Assembly (NCBI GenBank): GCA_028277985.1
Contig: JANQFG010000023.1
Coordinates: forward strand, 26,868 to 90,867
DNA: 64,000 nucleotides
Source: a bacterium
GTDB lineage: Bacteria; Desulfobacterota; DSWW01
Reading direction: 5' to 3'
This document shows, piece after piece, positions 43,660 through 52,504 of the stretch. Every line of letters starts with the position of its first letter. The stretch's first letter is position 1. The position numbers and the translations under genes are program-made. Under the pieces are notes generated by a model that saw only the letters and a program-made list of their open reading frames with translations, was not told where the DNA came from and did no database searches.

Positions 43660-44747
43660 ACCCTGACTCCTCGAGGCCCCGTGGCTACGGACCGGACGGC
43701 CCGGAGATGGGCGATCCGGTTCGGAGCCGGACGCCGTCTTCAGCGCAGCCCCCACCGAGAATCGGGGTCAATATCGTTCTGTTTCTTCTCACCGTGGTCA
43801 CCACGATCTCCGTGGGGGCCAGATACTCTGAGAACCCGGACGCGTTCTCTTCGGTTGCAACGATCATCGTCTCCGGACTCCCTTACTCGGCGGCGCTGCT
43901 CGGGATTCTTCTGGCCCACGAGATGGGCCACTACCTGACTTCCCGGTACTACGGCGTGTCCGCGAGCCTGCCCTACTTCATCCCGCTTCCTCCTCCATTT
44001 CTGGCAGGCACGTTGGGGGCCATCATACGCATGCGCGCAGTGATCAGGGACCGGAGGATCCTGTTCGATATCGGGATCGCCGGGCCCCTGGCGGGAGTTC
44101 TGATCGCCTTACCGGTCACCCTCGTAGGTCTCTACGACTCACAGGTGATCCAGGTCGGCGCTTCAGGTGGGGGCCTCGATCTGGGGGACTCGCTTCTCTT
44201 CATGCTGCTCATAAAGTGGGTCTTCGGGTCCTTGCAGGAGAACCAGACCGTACTTCTGCATCCCGTCGCCTTCGCGGGCTGGCTCGGGTTCTTCCTGACC
44301 TCCATCAACCTGCTTCCTATGGGACAGCTCGATGGCGGGCACGTGACCTACGGGATCTTCGGACCCCGCCACCGGTTCGTCTCACGAGGCATGTTCCTGG
44401 CGCTGGTCTTCTGGGGCGTGCACGGAGCCTTTCGCGGAATGGATCCCTTTGCGTGGCTGTGGGGCTTGAGCTTCGCCGGGGTCGTGATCAACGCCGGTCT
44501 GTGGCCGAACCCGAGTCCGGTCATGCGGTACGCCGCCGCCCTCCTGGCGTTGATCGGAATCCTGGGAAACCTGGGAACATTGTGGGTGGTCTTCGCCGTT
44601 ATCATGTGCTTCGTCAGGCTCGATCACCCGCCGACCCGGGACATCTCCATTCCACTGGATTTCAAGCGAAAGGTCCTGGGTTGGATCGCCCTTGTCCTGT
44701 TCGTTCTGACCTTCATCCCGGAACCAATTCGCCTGGTGACTCCCTGA
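43656..44747 (+). CDS. site-2 protease family (M50) membrane metalloprotease
   Basis: A 363-residue polytopic protease. The zinc motif HEMGH lies in a transmembrane helix, and the third ligand motif is QLDGGHV in MGQLDGGHVTYG. An N-terminal Pro/Arg/Ser-rich cytoplasmic tail of about 35 residues precedes the first helix. ATG 43656 overlaps the SAM hydrolase stop; an ATG 6 bases upstream is an alternative. It may cleave anti-sigma factors or other membrane proteins; the substrate is not known. Confidence 0.87.
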   Translation: MNPDSSRPRGYGPDGPEMGDPVRSRTPSSAQPPPRIGVNIVLFLLTVVTTISVGARYSENPDAFSSVATIIVSGLPYSAALLGILLAHEMGHYLTSRYYGVSASLPYFIPLPPPFLAGTLGAIIRMRAVIRDRRILFDIGIAGPLAGVLIALPVTLVGLYDSQVIQVGASGGGLDLGDSLLFMLLIKWVFGSLQENQTVLLHPVAFAGWLGFFLTSINLLPMGQLDGGHVTYGIFGPRHRFVSRGMFLALVFWGVHGAFRGMDPFAWLWGLSFAGVVINAGLWPNPSPVMRYAAALLALIGILGNLGTLWVVFAVIMCFVRLDHPPTRDISIPLDFKRKVLGWIALVLFVLTFIPEPIRLVTP

Positions 44748-44783
44748 AACATACTCTTCGCAGAAACCCGCTCTCCCGGAAAC

Positions 44784-45395
44784 CTACTTCTTCGCAGCTT
44801 TCTTGCGGGCAGCCTTCGCCTTCTTCGGGGCGGCCTTCTTCGCAGCGGTCTTTGCCGGCTGACCGGCGCCCGCCTTCTGGAGCTTGACCACGTCCTTCTG
44901 AACCTTCTTCAGATCCTTTGCCACCGTCTCCACTTCCTTGCGTGTGGCAAGATTGAGCCTACCGAGGCCCTTTCGGACCTGCTCCTCCAGGTTTCCCCGG
45001 AGCTGCCTGGCCATGGAATCCAGATCCTTGCCGGTCGGCACCTTGAGCTTCTCCAGCCTCGAGCTCACATTCTCATCGATCAGGCTCTTGAGCTTTCGGT
45101 TGTACACATCCAGATCCTCCCGCGTGGGCACATTCAGCCTTTGAAGGACCTTTTCCGTACTCTCCTCGATCGAATCATTCAGCTCGTTCAGGAACGCACG
45201 CGCGTCCCGACCCAGATCCTCCACGGCGCGGGTGCTCGATTCGACTCCGTGTTTCTCAAGGGTCCCTACAAGCCCTTTCAGGAGCTTTTCCCCTTCGGTC
45301 TCGATCCGGCTCAGGGACCGCCAGGAGTCCTCGAAACCCCCTCGGATCCTCTCAGAAATTCCCATTCTTGCTCCGTTTTTCTCTTTCCCGTCCAT
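44784..45395 (-). CDS. phasin-family protein with three 30-residue repeats and a histone-like tail
   Basis: A 203-residue protein resembling PhaF-type phasins that coat polyhydroxyalkanoate granules. The amphipathic N-terminal coiled region (about 1-80) is followed by three consecutive 30-residue repeats (about 82-112, 112-142, 142-172) built on RLNVPTREDLDxxxRKL. The C-terminus (about 175-203) is an Ala-Lys-Pro tail (AAKKAAPKKAKAARKKAAKK) like PhaF or histone H1. ATG 45395 has AGGAGG 9 bases upstream. No PHA synthase is in the window. Confidence 0.78.
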   Translation of the reverse strand: MDGKEKNGARMGISERIRGGFEDSWRSLSRIETEGEKLLKGLVGTLEKHGVESSTRAVEDLGRDARAFLNELNDSIEESTEKVLQRLNVPTREDLDVYNRKLKSLIDENVSSRLEKLKVPTGKDLDSMARQLRGNLEEQVRKGLGRLNLATRKEVETVAKDLKKVQKDVVKLQKAGAGQPAKTAAKKAAPKKAKAARKKAAKK

Positions 45396-45720
45396 TTCCT
45401 GGTTCCTCCTATCATGGATTGCGTGGCAGACAGACACTTCGGAAGGCGTTCACCGGGGTATTCACTTCGCGGCCTGCACTTCTCTCGGCGGAATCCGTCA
45501 TTTATAACGCATCGCGTTATTGTTTGTCAAGCCTTTTTTTCCTGCCCCGGAGATCGGCACATTTCGCTTTCAAAATTCGATCCGTTGTGATATTTGTTGA
45601 AGGTCTTTCTCACGGCCCGCCTCGGCACGCCGCGACCCGCCGCGACTTGTTCGCGGCATGATCGCGGCTCGATCGAGGCACGGCCGACTCATTTCCCGAA
45701 CAGAGGATGGAAAACAGGAA
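45396..45720. other. divergent region between phasin gene and DUF4321 gene
   Basis: This 325-base gap contains the phasin promoter (listed separately) and, at 45614-45700, a GC-rich block of imperfect CGCGGC/CGCCGCGAC repeats ahead of the DUF4321 gene. No ORF is supported; a frame open from 45658 is replaced by the better start at 45721. Confidence 0.5.
45501..45530 (-). promoter_or_regulatory. phasin promoter with operator palindrome in the spacer
   Basis: On the minus strand TTGACA (45530-45525) and TATAAA (45506-45501) are 18 bases apart. A perfect inverted repeat ATAACGC-N3-GCGTTAT spans 45504-45520, filling the spacer and overlapping the -10. That position would let a dimeric repressor block RNA polymerase, as PhaR/TetR/MarR-type repressors do. 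The leader is about 100 bases. Confidence 0.78.
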
Positions 45721-45999
45721 ATGTTGATTCGTGAAGAGCGGAGAAATCGGTTTCAGGCCGCCATCCTGGTCCTGATCCTGTCCGGAATCATCGGAAACCT
45801 GTTTGGGGTCTTTCTGGGCGCGGTTCTTCCCGAAGGGTCCCTCCATGATTTCTTGTCCAAGAGCAAGGCCTTTGGACTGGACCCGCCCCTGTCCGTCGAT
45901 CTATGGATCGTTTCCGTCTCCATAGGATTCAACGTGAAGCTGAACAGCTGCGGTCTCCTGTTCATGTTTCTTGGGCTCATCTTCTACAAGAAGGCCTGA
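45721..45999 (+). CDS. DUF4321 small membrane protein
   Basis: A 92-residue protein with two helices (about 12-35 and 68-87) and the DUF4321 pattern: a GxIxGNLFGxFLG first helix, FLSKSKAFGLDPPLSVDLWIVSVSIGF then a final KLNSCGLLFMFLGLIFYKKA. Function unknown. It is typical of deltaproteobacteria and Firmicutes. The next gene's ATG follows the stop directly. Confidence 0.78.
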   Translation: MLIREERRNRFQAAILVLILSGIIGNLFGVFLGAVLPEGSLHDFLSKSKAFGLDPPLSVDLWIVSVSIGFNVKLNSCGLLFMFLGLIFYKKA

Positions 46000-47091
46000 A
46001 TGAGAGTCATGGCTGATAGATCCGGCACAGGGAATGCGCTCGGCACCTTCATCCGTCCGGTGACGCGCATCCTGCCCCTCTTCATGATCCTTGCCCTGCT
46101 GTGGCCTGAACAGGGCTTTGCCGATCTCTACATCGAGTTTCTTGTCGACCGGTCGGGAAGCATGTGGGCTCCCTTGCGGGGAAAGCCGAAGATCGTCCGG
46201 GTGGCCGAGGCGATGGAGAAGGTGATCCAGAAGCTGCCGCCGGAAGTGGCCATCGGCCTTCGCGTTTATCCACCCCCTGAAAAGGGGGCCCGAGGCAAGA
46301 AGGACCCGGGACTCAGGATCCCAGTGGAAAGGGACAACAGGGCCCGGTTCGCTGAAGAAGAGAGGCTCCTGAATCCGAAGGGCAAGGGATCCCTAAGGGA
46401 ACAGCTCCCCCGGGCGGTCAAGGACTTCCCGGAAGGACAGGACACGAAGCTGCTGGTCGTTCTCTGCGACGGGGCCGACACGGGCGGAACGTCTTTCTGC
46501 GATAGAGCCCTGGATCTGGCTCGCCCCCCGGGCCTTCGTTTCTATTCGATTTCCCTCAATGTGAAGGACGTCTTCGAACGGGAAGAGCTCGACTGCCTGA
46601 GCAAGCAGATGGACGGGAAATCGATCCACCTCACACAGAGGGGAGACCTGGCGGCCACGTTGCTGCCGATCGCGCAGAGGGCGCACCAGGACGAGGTCGA
46701 AAGACAACGCCGCGTAGCTGAGGAACAGAGGAGAATCCAGGAGTTGCTCAGCAAGACGCGGCTAAAGGTGGAGATCCAGAATACATTGGACCCTTTCTTC
46801 GCGGACTCGATCCAGGTGGACCGGTGTTTGCTCAACGGGGAAGAGATCCCCATCGACACGTCCGTCCGGCTGAAGCAGGGGGAAGGCGTTCTCCTCTTCG
46901 ACAGGGCCATGGCGGAAGGCTCCCATCAACTTTCCCTCCGGTACCAGAAGTGGAATGACGAGAAGGCGGTGTCCAGCATCGAAGGCATCCTGGAGGTGCA
47001 GGTAGAGGAAGGCAGGACCTCCCATGTTCAGTGCTTTCCGCGAGGCGCTCTGTTCCACTGGGACTTCACCTTCAAGACGAACACCTTCTAG
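46000..47091 (+). CDS. exported von Willebrand factor A domain protein
   Basis: A 363-residue secreted protein: N-terminal hydrophobic signal (about 22-41, ending PEQGFA), then a VWA domain with MIDAS motif DRSGSMW and a second acidic loop LCDGADTGG. A coiled stretch (about 225-250) leads to a C-terminal beta region. VWA domains bind protein partners through a metal ion; the partner is unknown. The start follows the DUF4321 stop without a gap; ATG 46009 is an alternative. Confidence 0.75.
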   Translation: MRVMADRSGTGNALGTFIRPVTRILPLFMILALLWPEQGFADLYIEFLVDRSGSMWAPLRGKPKIVRVAEAMEKVIQKLPPEVAIGLRVYPPPEKGARGKKDPGLRIPVERDNRARFAEEERLLNPKGKGSLREQLPRAVKDFPEGQDTKLLVVLCDGADTGGTSFCDRALDLARPPGLRFYSISLNVKDVFEREELDCLSKQMDGKSIHLTQRGDLAATLLPIAQRAHQDEVERQRRVAEEQRRIQELLSKTRLKVEIQNTLDPFFADSIQVDRCLLNGEEIPIDTSVRLKQGEGVLLFDRAMAEGSHQLSLRYQKWNDEKAVSSIEGILEVQVEEGRTSHVQCFPRGALFHWDFTFKTNTF

Positions 47092-47118
47092 CGGCTCCCG
47101 GCAGGGAAAGCGGGCCTC

Positions 47119-48156
47119 ATGGACAAGACGAACGCGGGCGCTCCGGATCGACCGGGAGGGGGTCCCCCTCGGGCTGCCATGGTCGCAGGTTTGGGACAGT
47201 GTGCCCTGGACTATCTCTGCACGATCGACCGGTACCCGCCACCCGACACGAAGTGCGAATTCGATGACTTTCTCGTGCAGGGTGGAGGGCCCGTGGCCAC
47301 GGCGCTCGTCGTACTGGCCCGCTGGGGGATCTCCGCAAGATTCGCCGGGGTCGTGTGTCGGGATCCATTTGGTGAGGTCATCCTTCAGGGTCTGGAATAC
47401 GAACGGGTCGACACCTCTGCGGTGCTTCTCGAAGAAGGAAGCCGGAGTCAGTTCGCCTTCATTTGCGCTGAGAAGGAGACCGGGAGGCGAACCATCTTCT
47501 GGGGACGCCCCGAAGCATCGTCCTTTCCGGCCTCGGAGGTCCCGGCGGACTTCCTGGACGGCGTGGACGCCCTTCACCTGGATGGGCTCTTCAGCGAAGC
47601 GTCCCTGCACGTGGCAAGGAGGGCGAAGGAACGCAACATCCCGGTCATTCTGGATGCAGGCTCCATGCGCCCGGGAATGCTGGAGTTGATCCGGCACACG
47701 GACCATTTGATCGCAGCGGAAAATTTCATCCGGCACTTCGAGCCCGAAAGGGCCCTGGCCGATCGGATGTACAAATTGCGGCAGATGGGCCCTCGCGTCG
47801 TAACCGTCACCCTCGGGGAGCGGGGCAGCGCGAGTATCTGGGACGACGACCTTCGCCGGCTGTCGGCCCTGCGGGTGGAGGCAAGAGACACGACGGGCGC
47901 AGGAGACGTTTTCCACGGCGCCTACATCTACGGATTATTGCAGGGCCTGTCGGCGCCGGAGAGGATCCGCTGGGCAACGGTTGCCGCCGGCCTGAGCTGC
48001 CGGTCCCTGGGGGGCCGGACAGGGATCCCATCGCTGAGTGAAGTGGAGGAAAGGCTATCGGAATTGGGTCCTTTCAGGAATTGGCCTGAACCGGCCGATG
48101 TACGAATGGAGACCCGGACGAGCACACAACAGAGGAAGGGAGGAGAAGAATCATGA
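47119..48156 (+). CDS. PfkB/ribokinase-family sugar kinase
   Basis: A 345-residue carbohydrate/nucleoside kinase. The N-terminal QGGGPVATALVVLARWG glycine pair and the C-terminal signature DTTGAGDVFHGAYIYG (catalytic Asp) are clear. Substrate could be a sugar or nucleoside; the subfamily cannot be fixed by eye. Its stop overlaps the dodecin ATG (ATGA). Confidence 0.87.
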   Translation: MDKTNAGAPDRPGGGPPRAAMVAGLGQCALDYLCTIDRYPPPDTKCEFDDFLVQGGGPVATALVVLARWGISARFAGVVCRDPFGEVILQGLEYERVDTSAVLLEEGSRSQFAFICAEKETGRRTIFWGRPEASSFPASEVPADFLDGVDALHLDGLFSEASLHVARRAKERNIPVILDAGSMRPGMLELIRHTDHLIAAENFIRHFEPERALADRMYKLRQMGPRVVTVTLGERGSASIWDDDLRRLSALRVEARDTTGAGDVFHGAYIYGLLQGLSAPERIRWATVAAGLSCRSLGGRTGIPSLSEVEERLSELGPFRNWPEPADVRMETRTSTQQRKGGEES

Positions 48157-48356
48157 CGGTTGCACGCGTGACCGAGGTGATCGGGATGTCACCTTACGGG
48201 TGGAAGGAAGCGATGGACGAGGCCCTGAACCGGGCGAACAAGACCCTGCGGAATATTACGCACGTCGAAATACAGAAGCAGGACGCAACGATTTCAAACG
48301 GCAAGATCACGGACTACCGGGTGACCTGTCACTTCACGTTCATTCTAGAGGATTAG
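48153..48356 (+). CDS. dodecin (flavin-binding storage protein)
   Basis: A 67-residue dodecin, a dodecameric flavin/CoA-binding protein. It matches the family almost end to end: the SPYGWKEAMDEALNRANKTLRNI helix (ligand Trp included) and VEIQKQDATISNGKITDYRVTCHFTFIL strands. It is translationally coupled to the PfkB kinase. Confidence 0.95.
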   Translation: MTVARVTEVIGMSPYGWKEAMDEALNRANKTLRNITHVEIQKQDATISNGKITDYRVTCHFTFILED

Positions 48357-48395
48357 CGAAGCGAAGGCGTGCCGGTGCCATGAGAGAGGACCCTT

Positions 48396-50228
48396 ATGTG
48401 TGGAATCGTAGGGTATATCGGAGAGAGGAAGTCGGCGTCGTTGATCCTGGACGGGCTCAAGAAGCTCGAATACCGGGGATATGACTCCGCAGGGATTGCC
48501 CTCCTCGATGAAAACGGAGAAATCCAGACACGCAGAACCGAGGGAAAGCTGTCTCGACTGGTGGATGAAGTCAAGGCGAATCCATGTGACGGGGTCCTGG
48601 GGATCGGCCACACCCGGTGGGCTACCCACGGCAAGCCCTCGGAAACGAATGCCCACCCTCATCGTTCGGGCCCGGTGGTGGTCGTCCACAACGGAATCAT
48701 CGAGAACTATCTCGAGCTCCGGGACCTCTTGCAGGCCAAGGGGCGCACCTTCCTTTCCGAGACCGACACGGAAATCATCGCCCACCTGATCGACCTCCAC
48801 CGGGAGAACGGAACCCCGCTCGAGGAGGCCGTCCGAAGGGCCCTTGGACAGGTCAAGGGATCGTACGCGATCGCCGTCATCTCACAGGACGACCCTTCCC
48901 TGCTCATCGGGGCGAAGAAGGCGAGCCCTCTCGTCGTCGGCATCGGGGAGTCGGAGCGTTTCCTCGCTTCCGATATCCCTGCCCTTCTGGACCACACGCG
49001 CGAGATGATCTTCCTAGAGGACGAGGAGATGGCGGTTCTGGGTAGAGACGGATACCAGATCACATCCCTGGCAGGCGAGGCGGTCCGGCGCGAGACCACC
49101 CACATCACATGGACGCCCATGATGGCGGAAAAGGGTGGATACAAGCACTTCATGTTGAAGGAGATCCACGAGCAACCCCGCGTGATCACGGATACCGTCC
49201 GCGGGCGAATCCAGGGCCGGAACAGGGAAGTCTACCTGGAAGACATCGGGATCGACGAGGCGGACTTGAAGAAGGTGAAGAGAATCGGCCTCGTCGCCTG
49301 TGGGACGTCCTGGCACGCAGCGCTGATCGGCAAGTTCATGATCGAGGAACTCTGCCGAATCCCCTGCGAGGTGGACCTCGCCTCCGAGTTCCGGTACCGG
49401 AATCCGATCCTTTCCAAGCAAAGCCTCTTTACCGCAATCTCCCAGTCCGGAGAGACGGCGGACACCCTCGCAGCCACCGAGGAGGCGACCCGAAAGGGAG
49501 CGCTCACCCTCGGAATCTGCAACGTGGTGGACTCGAGCATCGCGCGAAAATGCAAGGGTGTCCTCTACACCCACGCGGGACCCGAGATCAGCGTCGCCTC
49601 CACCAAGGCCTTCTCCACGCAGGTTTCCGCCCTGTACCTCCTGGGGCTGCATCTCGGAAAGATCCAGAAAAAGATCCCTGCGCGCGCCATGGAGGGCTAC
49701 CTGACGGAACTGAAGAAGCTCCCCCTGCTCGTGGAGGATGTCCTCGCAAGGGAGAAATCGGTGGAGGCGATCGCACGAAAATACTCCCACTGCAAGGACT
49801 TCCTGTACCTCGGTCGAGGGATCCACTACCCGGTCGCCCTGGAGGGAGCTCTGAAGCTGAAGGAGATCTCCTACATCCACGCGGAAGGGTATCCCGCAGG
49901 AGAGATGAAGCACGGACCGATCGCCCTGATCGACGAGCATTGCCCGACCGTGGTGGTCCTGCCCAGGAACGATCTCTACGAGAAGGTGTTGAACAACCTC
50001 GAAGAGGTGAAGGCACGAGACGGCAAGGTGATCGCCGTGGTCAACTACGGCGACACAGAGGCGGAAAAGGTGGCGGACGATCTCATCTACGTGCCGGAAA
50101 GCAGCCCTTTTCTGAATCCGATCCTCATGACGGTCCCCCTGCAACTGCTGGCCTATCACGTGGCCGTGATCAAGGGGACGGACGTGGATCAGCCGCGAAA
50201 TCTGGCAAAGAGCGTCACCGTCGAATAA
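48396..50228 (+). CDS. glmS: glutamine-fructose-6-phosphate aminotransferase (isomerizing)
   Basis: A 610-residue enzyme making glucosamine 6-phosphate for peptidoglycan and LPS. N-terminal glutaminase with catalytic Cys2 (MCGIVGYIG), HTRWATHG and the NGIIEN motif; two SIS isomerase domains with [21 protein letters not shown] and the C-terminal [11 protein letters not shown]. No glmS ribozyme was evident in the short upstream gap. Confidence 0.97.
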   Translation: MCGIVGYIGERKSASLILDGLKKLEYRGYDSAGIALLDENGEIQTRRTEGKLSRLVDEVKANPCDGVLGIGHTRWATHGKPSETNAHPHRSGPVVVVHNGIIENYLELRDLLQAKGRTFLSETDTEIIAHLIDLHRENGTPLEEAVRRALGQVKGSYAIAVISQDDPSLLIGAKKASPLVVGIGESERFLASDIPALLDHTREMIFLEDEEMAVLGRDGYQITSLAGEAVRRETTHITWTPMMAEKGGYKHFMLKEIHEQPRVITDTVRGRIQGRNREVYLEDIGIDEADLKKVKRIGLVACGTSWHAALIGKFMIEELCRIPCEVDLASEFRYRNPILSKQSLFTAISQSGETADTLAATEEATRKGALTLGICNVVDSSIARKCKGVLYTHAGPEISVASTKAFSTQVSALYLLGLHLGKIQKKIPARAMEGYLTELKKLPLLVEDVLAREKSVEAIARKYSHCKDFLYLGRGIHYPVALEGALKLKEISYIHAEGYPAGEMKHGPIALIDEHCPTVVVLPRNDLYEKVLNNLEEVKARDGKVIAVVNYGDTEAEKVADDLIYVPESSPFLNPILMTVPLQLLAYHVAVIKGTDVDQPRNLAKSVTVE

Positions 50229-50239
50229 CACGGCAACCG

Positions 50240-52471
50240 ATGGACCTCGACAGAGAGCTTAATCCCCAGCAGAGAGAAGCGGTGCTTCACGAAGGCGGGC
50301 CACTGCTGGTCCTCGCCGGCGCAGGGAGCGGGAAGACCCGCGCCCTGACCTACCGTATGGCCCACCTCGTGCTCCATCGCGGGTTCGCCCCCTGGAACAT
50401 CCTGGCCATCACCTTCACGAACAAGGCTGCGGAGGAGATGCGCCTTCGGGTCCAGCGGCTCCTGGGGTTGGAGAAGACGGGGATCTGGATCGGCACGTTT
50501 CACGCCACCTGCGCACGCATCCTGCGGCAGCACATCGAGCGACTCGGCTACGGCGCAAATTTCGTGATCTACGACGCGGCCGACCAGCTGCGCGTGGTCA
50601 AAGCCTGCCTGAAGAGGCAGGGAGCAGGCGCGAAGCAGATCCGACCGGTAGCGGTCCAGGGCCTTCTGGACAAGGCGAAGAACCAGGGAATCAACCCGGC
50701 CCTGCTCGTTCCCGAGCAGTCTGCCACGGGGAGAATCCTCGAGGAGGCGGTCGCAGATTATGAACGTCACCTTCGTGAGGCGAATGCCCTCGATTTCGGT
50801 GACCTGATCCTTCTCGTTCTGCGTCTGTTCGATACGTGTCCCGACGTACGGGCGAAATACCAGGAACGATTTCACTCCATCCTCGTGGACGAGTACCAAG
50901 ATACGAACCGGGCACAGCATCTTCTGCTGCAGAAGTTCGCTTCCGAGGGTGGCGAGCTCTGCGTGGTGGGCGACGACGACCAGTCCATCTATCGCTGGCG
51001 CGGTGCGGAAGTGACCAACCTTCTCGCCTTCGAGAAGGATTTCCCGGGCACGCGCATCCTGGCCCTCGAAGAGAATTACCGTTCCACCCAGAATATTCTT
51101 CGTGCCGCCGACGGGGTTGCCCGGGGGAACCCGGAGCGAAGGGAGAAACGCCTGTGGACCCGGAACGAGGAGGGGGATCGGATCGTCTACGAGGAAGCCG
51201 TGACCTCGGACGAAGAGGCAAACTTCGTCGCCAGGGAGATCCAGCGACTGGCAGCGGAGTTCGACATTCCCTACCGGCACATGGGCGTCTTCTTCCGCAC
51301 GAACGCCCAGTCCCGCTCGTTCGAGGAGAAGTTCGTCTTCTATCGCATTCCCCACGCCGTCATCGGTTCCGTAAGGTTCTACGAGCGCGCAGAGGTGAAG
51401 GATCTGCTCGCCTATCTCCGCTTCCTCTACAATCCGAGCGACTCGGTCAGTCTCCTTCGAATCCTGAACCAACCTCCGAGGGGCATCGGAGCCGCCTCGC
51501 AGGCCACCCTGCAGGACTACGCAGACAGACAGGGAACGAGCTTGTGGGGGGCGATCGAAGGGGCCCTGGAACAGGGGGTCCTTTCCGGTGCCATCCGGGG
51601 CAGACTCGATCGCTTTCACGGCATGATTCGCACAGTGCAGGAAGACTGCGAGAACCAGGTCTCTCCGGAGAAGCTGCTGAAGGCCGTGATCAAGCGGACC
51701 GGATACAAGGCCTATCTCGAGGGAAAAGAGGATGGGGAGAGGCGAATCGAAAACATGGAAGAATTCGTTCGCACGGCAGGCCAATTCCAGGCGCTCGAAG
51801 ACGAGAAGCCCGGCAAAGAAATGCTGGGTGCATTTCTCCAGAGGATTGCACTGGTGAGCGACATCGACCAGTACGAGGACCGGGCGAACTGTGTCTCCCT
51901 CATGACCCTCCACTGCGCAAAGGGGCTGGAGTTCCCGGTCGTGTTCCTGACCGGAATGGAAGACGGCGTCCTCCCACACCAGCGGTCATACACTTCCCCC
52001 GAAGCCCTCGCCGAGGAGAGACGCCTCTGTTATGTGGGGATGACGCGGGCGAAGAAGAAACTCTACCTCTCGCGGGCCTGCTTTCGTACATCCTACGGGG
52101 AGAGGCAGCGGACCGACCCGAGCCCCTTCCTCGCCTCGATCCCCTCGGACCTCGTCGACTTCCAGGGAGAGGACGACGGTTTTGCCACGAGGGAAGAGAT
52201 AGGGCACGGCCATGTCGAGCCCACCGACGGTGATTTCGTGCTGGACTATGGAGAAAGCCAGCTGGATCGTCCCCCCTTGCCCCCCATACCCTCCTCGGGC
52301 AGGAAGCAGGTGTACCGCATCGGCGACATGATCGAACACGAATCACTGGGAATCGGCACGGTTCGCAACGTGGAAGGCACGGGCTACAAGGAGAAAGTGA
52401 CGATTCAGTTCGCCGTGGGAAAGATCCGAAAGCTCATGGTGCAGGTCTCCCCCATCAAGAAGATATCGTGA
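50240..52471 (+). CDS. pcrA: UvrD/PcrA-type 3'-5' DNA helicase
   Basis: A 743-residue SF1A helicase. Walker A GAGSGKT (27-33), TNKAAEEM, Walker B VDEYQDTN, the QSIYRWRGA motif, and motif VI region YVGMTRAKKKLYL. The C-terminal segment with DMIEHESLGIGTV and KIRKLMVQVSPIKKI is the PcrA-type tudor-like region that binds RNA polymerase. ATG 50240, 11 bases after glmS, gives MDLDRELNPQQREAV, the family-typical start; the open frame upstream is glmS in another phase. Confidence 0.94.
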   Translation: MDLDRELNPQQREAVLHEGGPLLVLAGAGSGKTRALTYRMAHLVLHRGFAPWNILAITFTNKAAEEMRLRVQRLLGLEKTGIWIGTFHATCARILRQHIERLGYGANFVIYDAADQLRVVKACLKRQGAGAKQIRPVAVQGLLDKAKNQGINPALLVPEQSATGRILEEAVADYERHLREANALDFGDLILLVLRLFDTCPDVRAKYQERFHSILVDEYQDTNRAQHLLLQKFASEGGELCVVGDDDQSIYRWRGAEVTNLLAFEKDFPGTRILALEENYRSTQNILRAADGVARGNPERREKRLWTRNEEGDRIVYEEAVTSDEEANFVAREIQRLAAEFDIPYRHMGVFFRTNAQSRSFEEKFVFYRIPHAVIGSVRFYERAEVKDLLAYLRFLYNPSDSVSLLRILNQPPRGIGAASQATLQDYADRQGTSLWGAIEGALEQGVLSGAIRGRLDRFHGMIRTVQEDCENQVSPEKLLKAVIKRTGYKAYLEGKEDGERRIENMEEFVRTAGQFQALEDEKPGKEMLGAFLQRIALVSDIDQYEDRANCVSLMTLHCAKGLEFPVVFLTGMEDGVLPHQRSYTSPEALAEERRLCYVGMTRAKKKLYLSRACFRTSYGERQRTDPSPFLASIPSDLVDFQGEDDGFATREEIGHGHVEPTDGDFVLDYGESQLDRPPLPPIPSSGRKQVYRIGDMIEHESLGIGTVRNVEGTGYKEKVTIQFAVGKIRKLMVQVSPIKKIS

Positions 52472-52504
52472 AGAAGTAAAAGGGAAACAGAACAGCGGGG
52501 GTCC

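Noticed and set aside
50189..51979. 596-codon open frame antisense to pcrA
   Set aside because: Shadow of the helicase caused by high GC; no motifs and no ribosome site.
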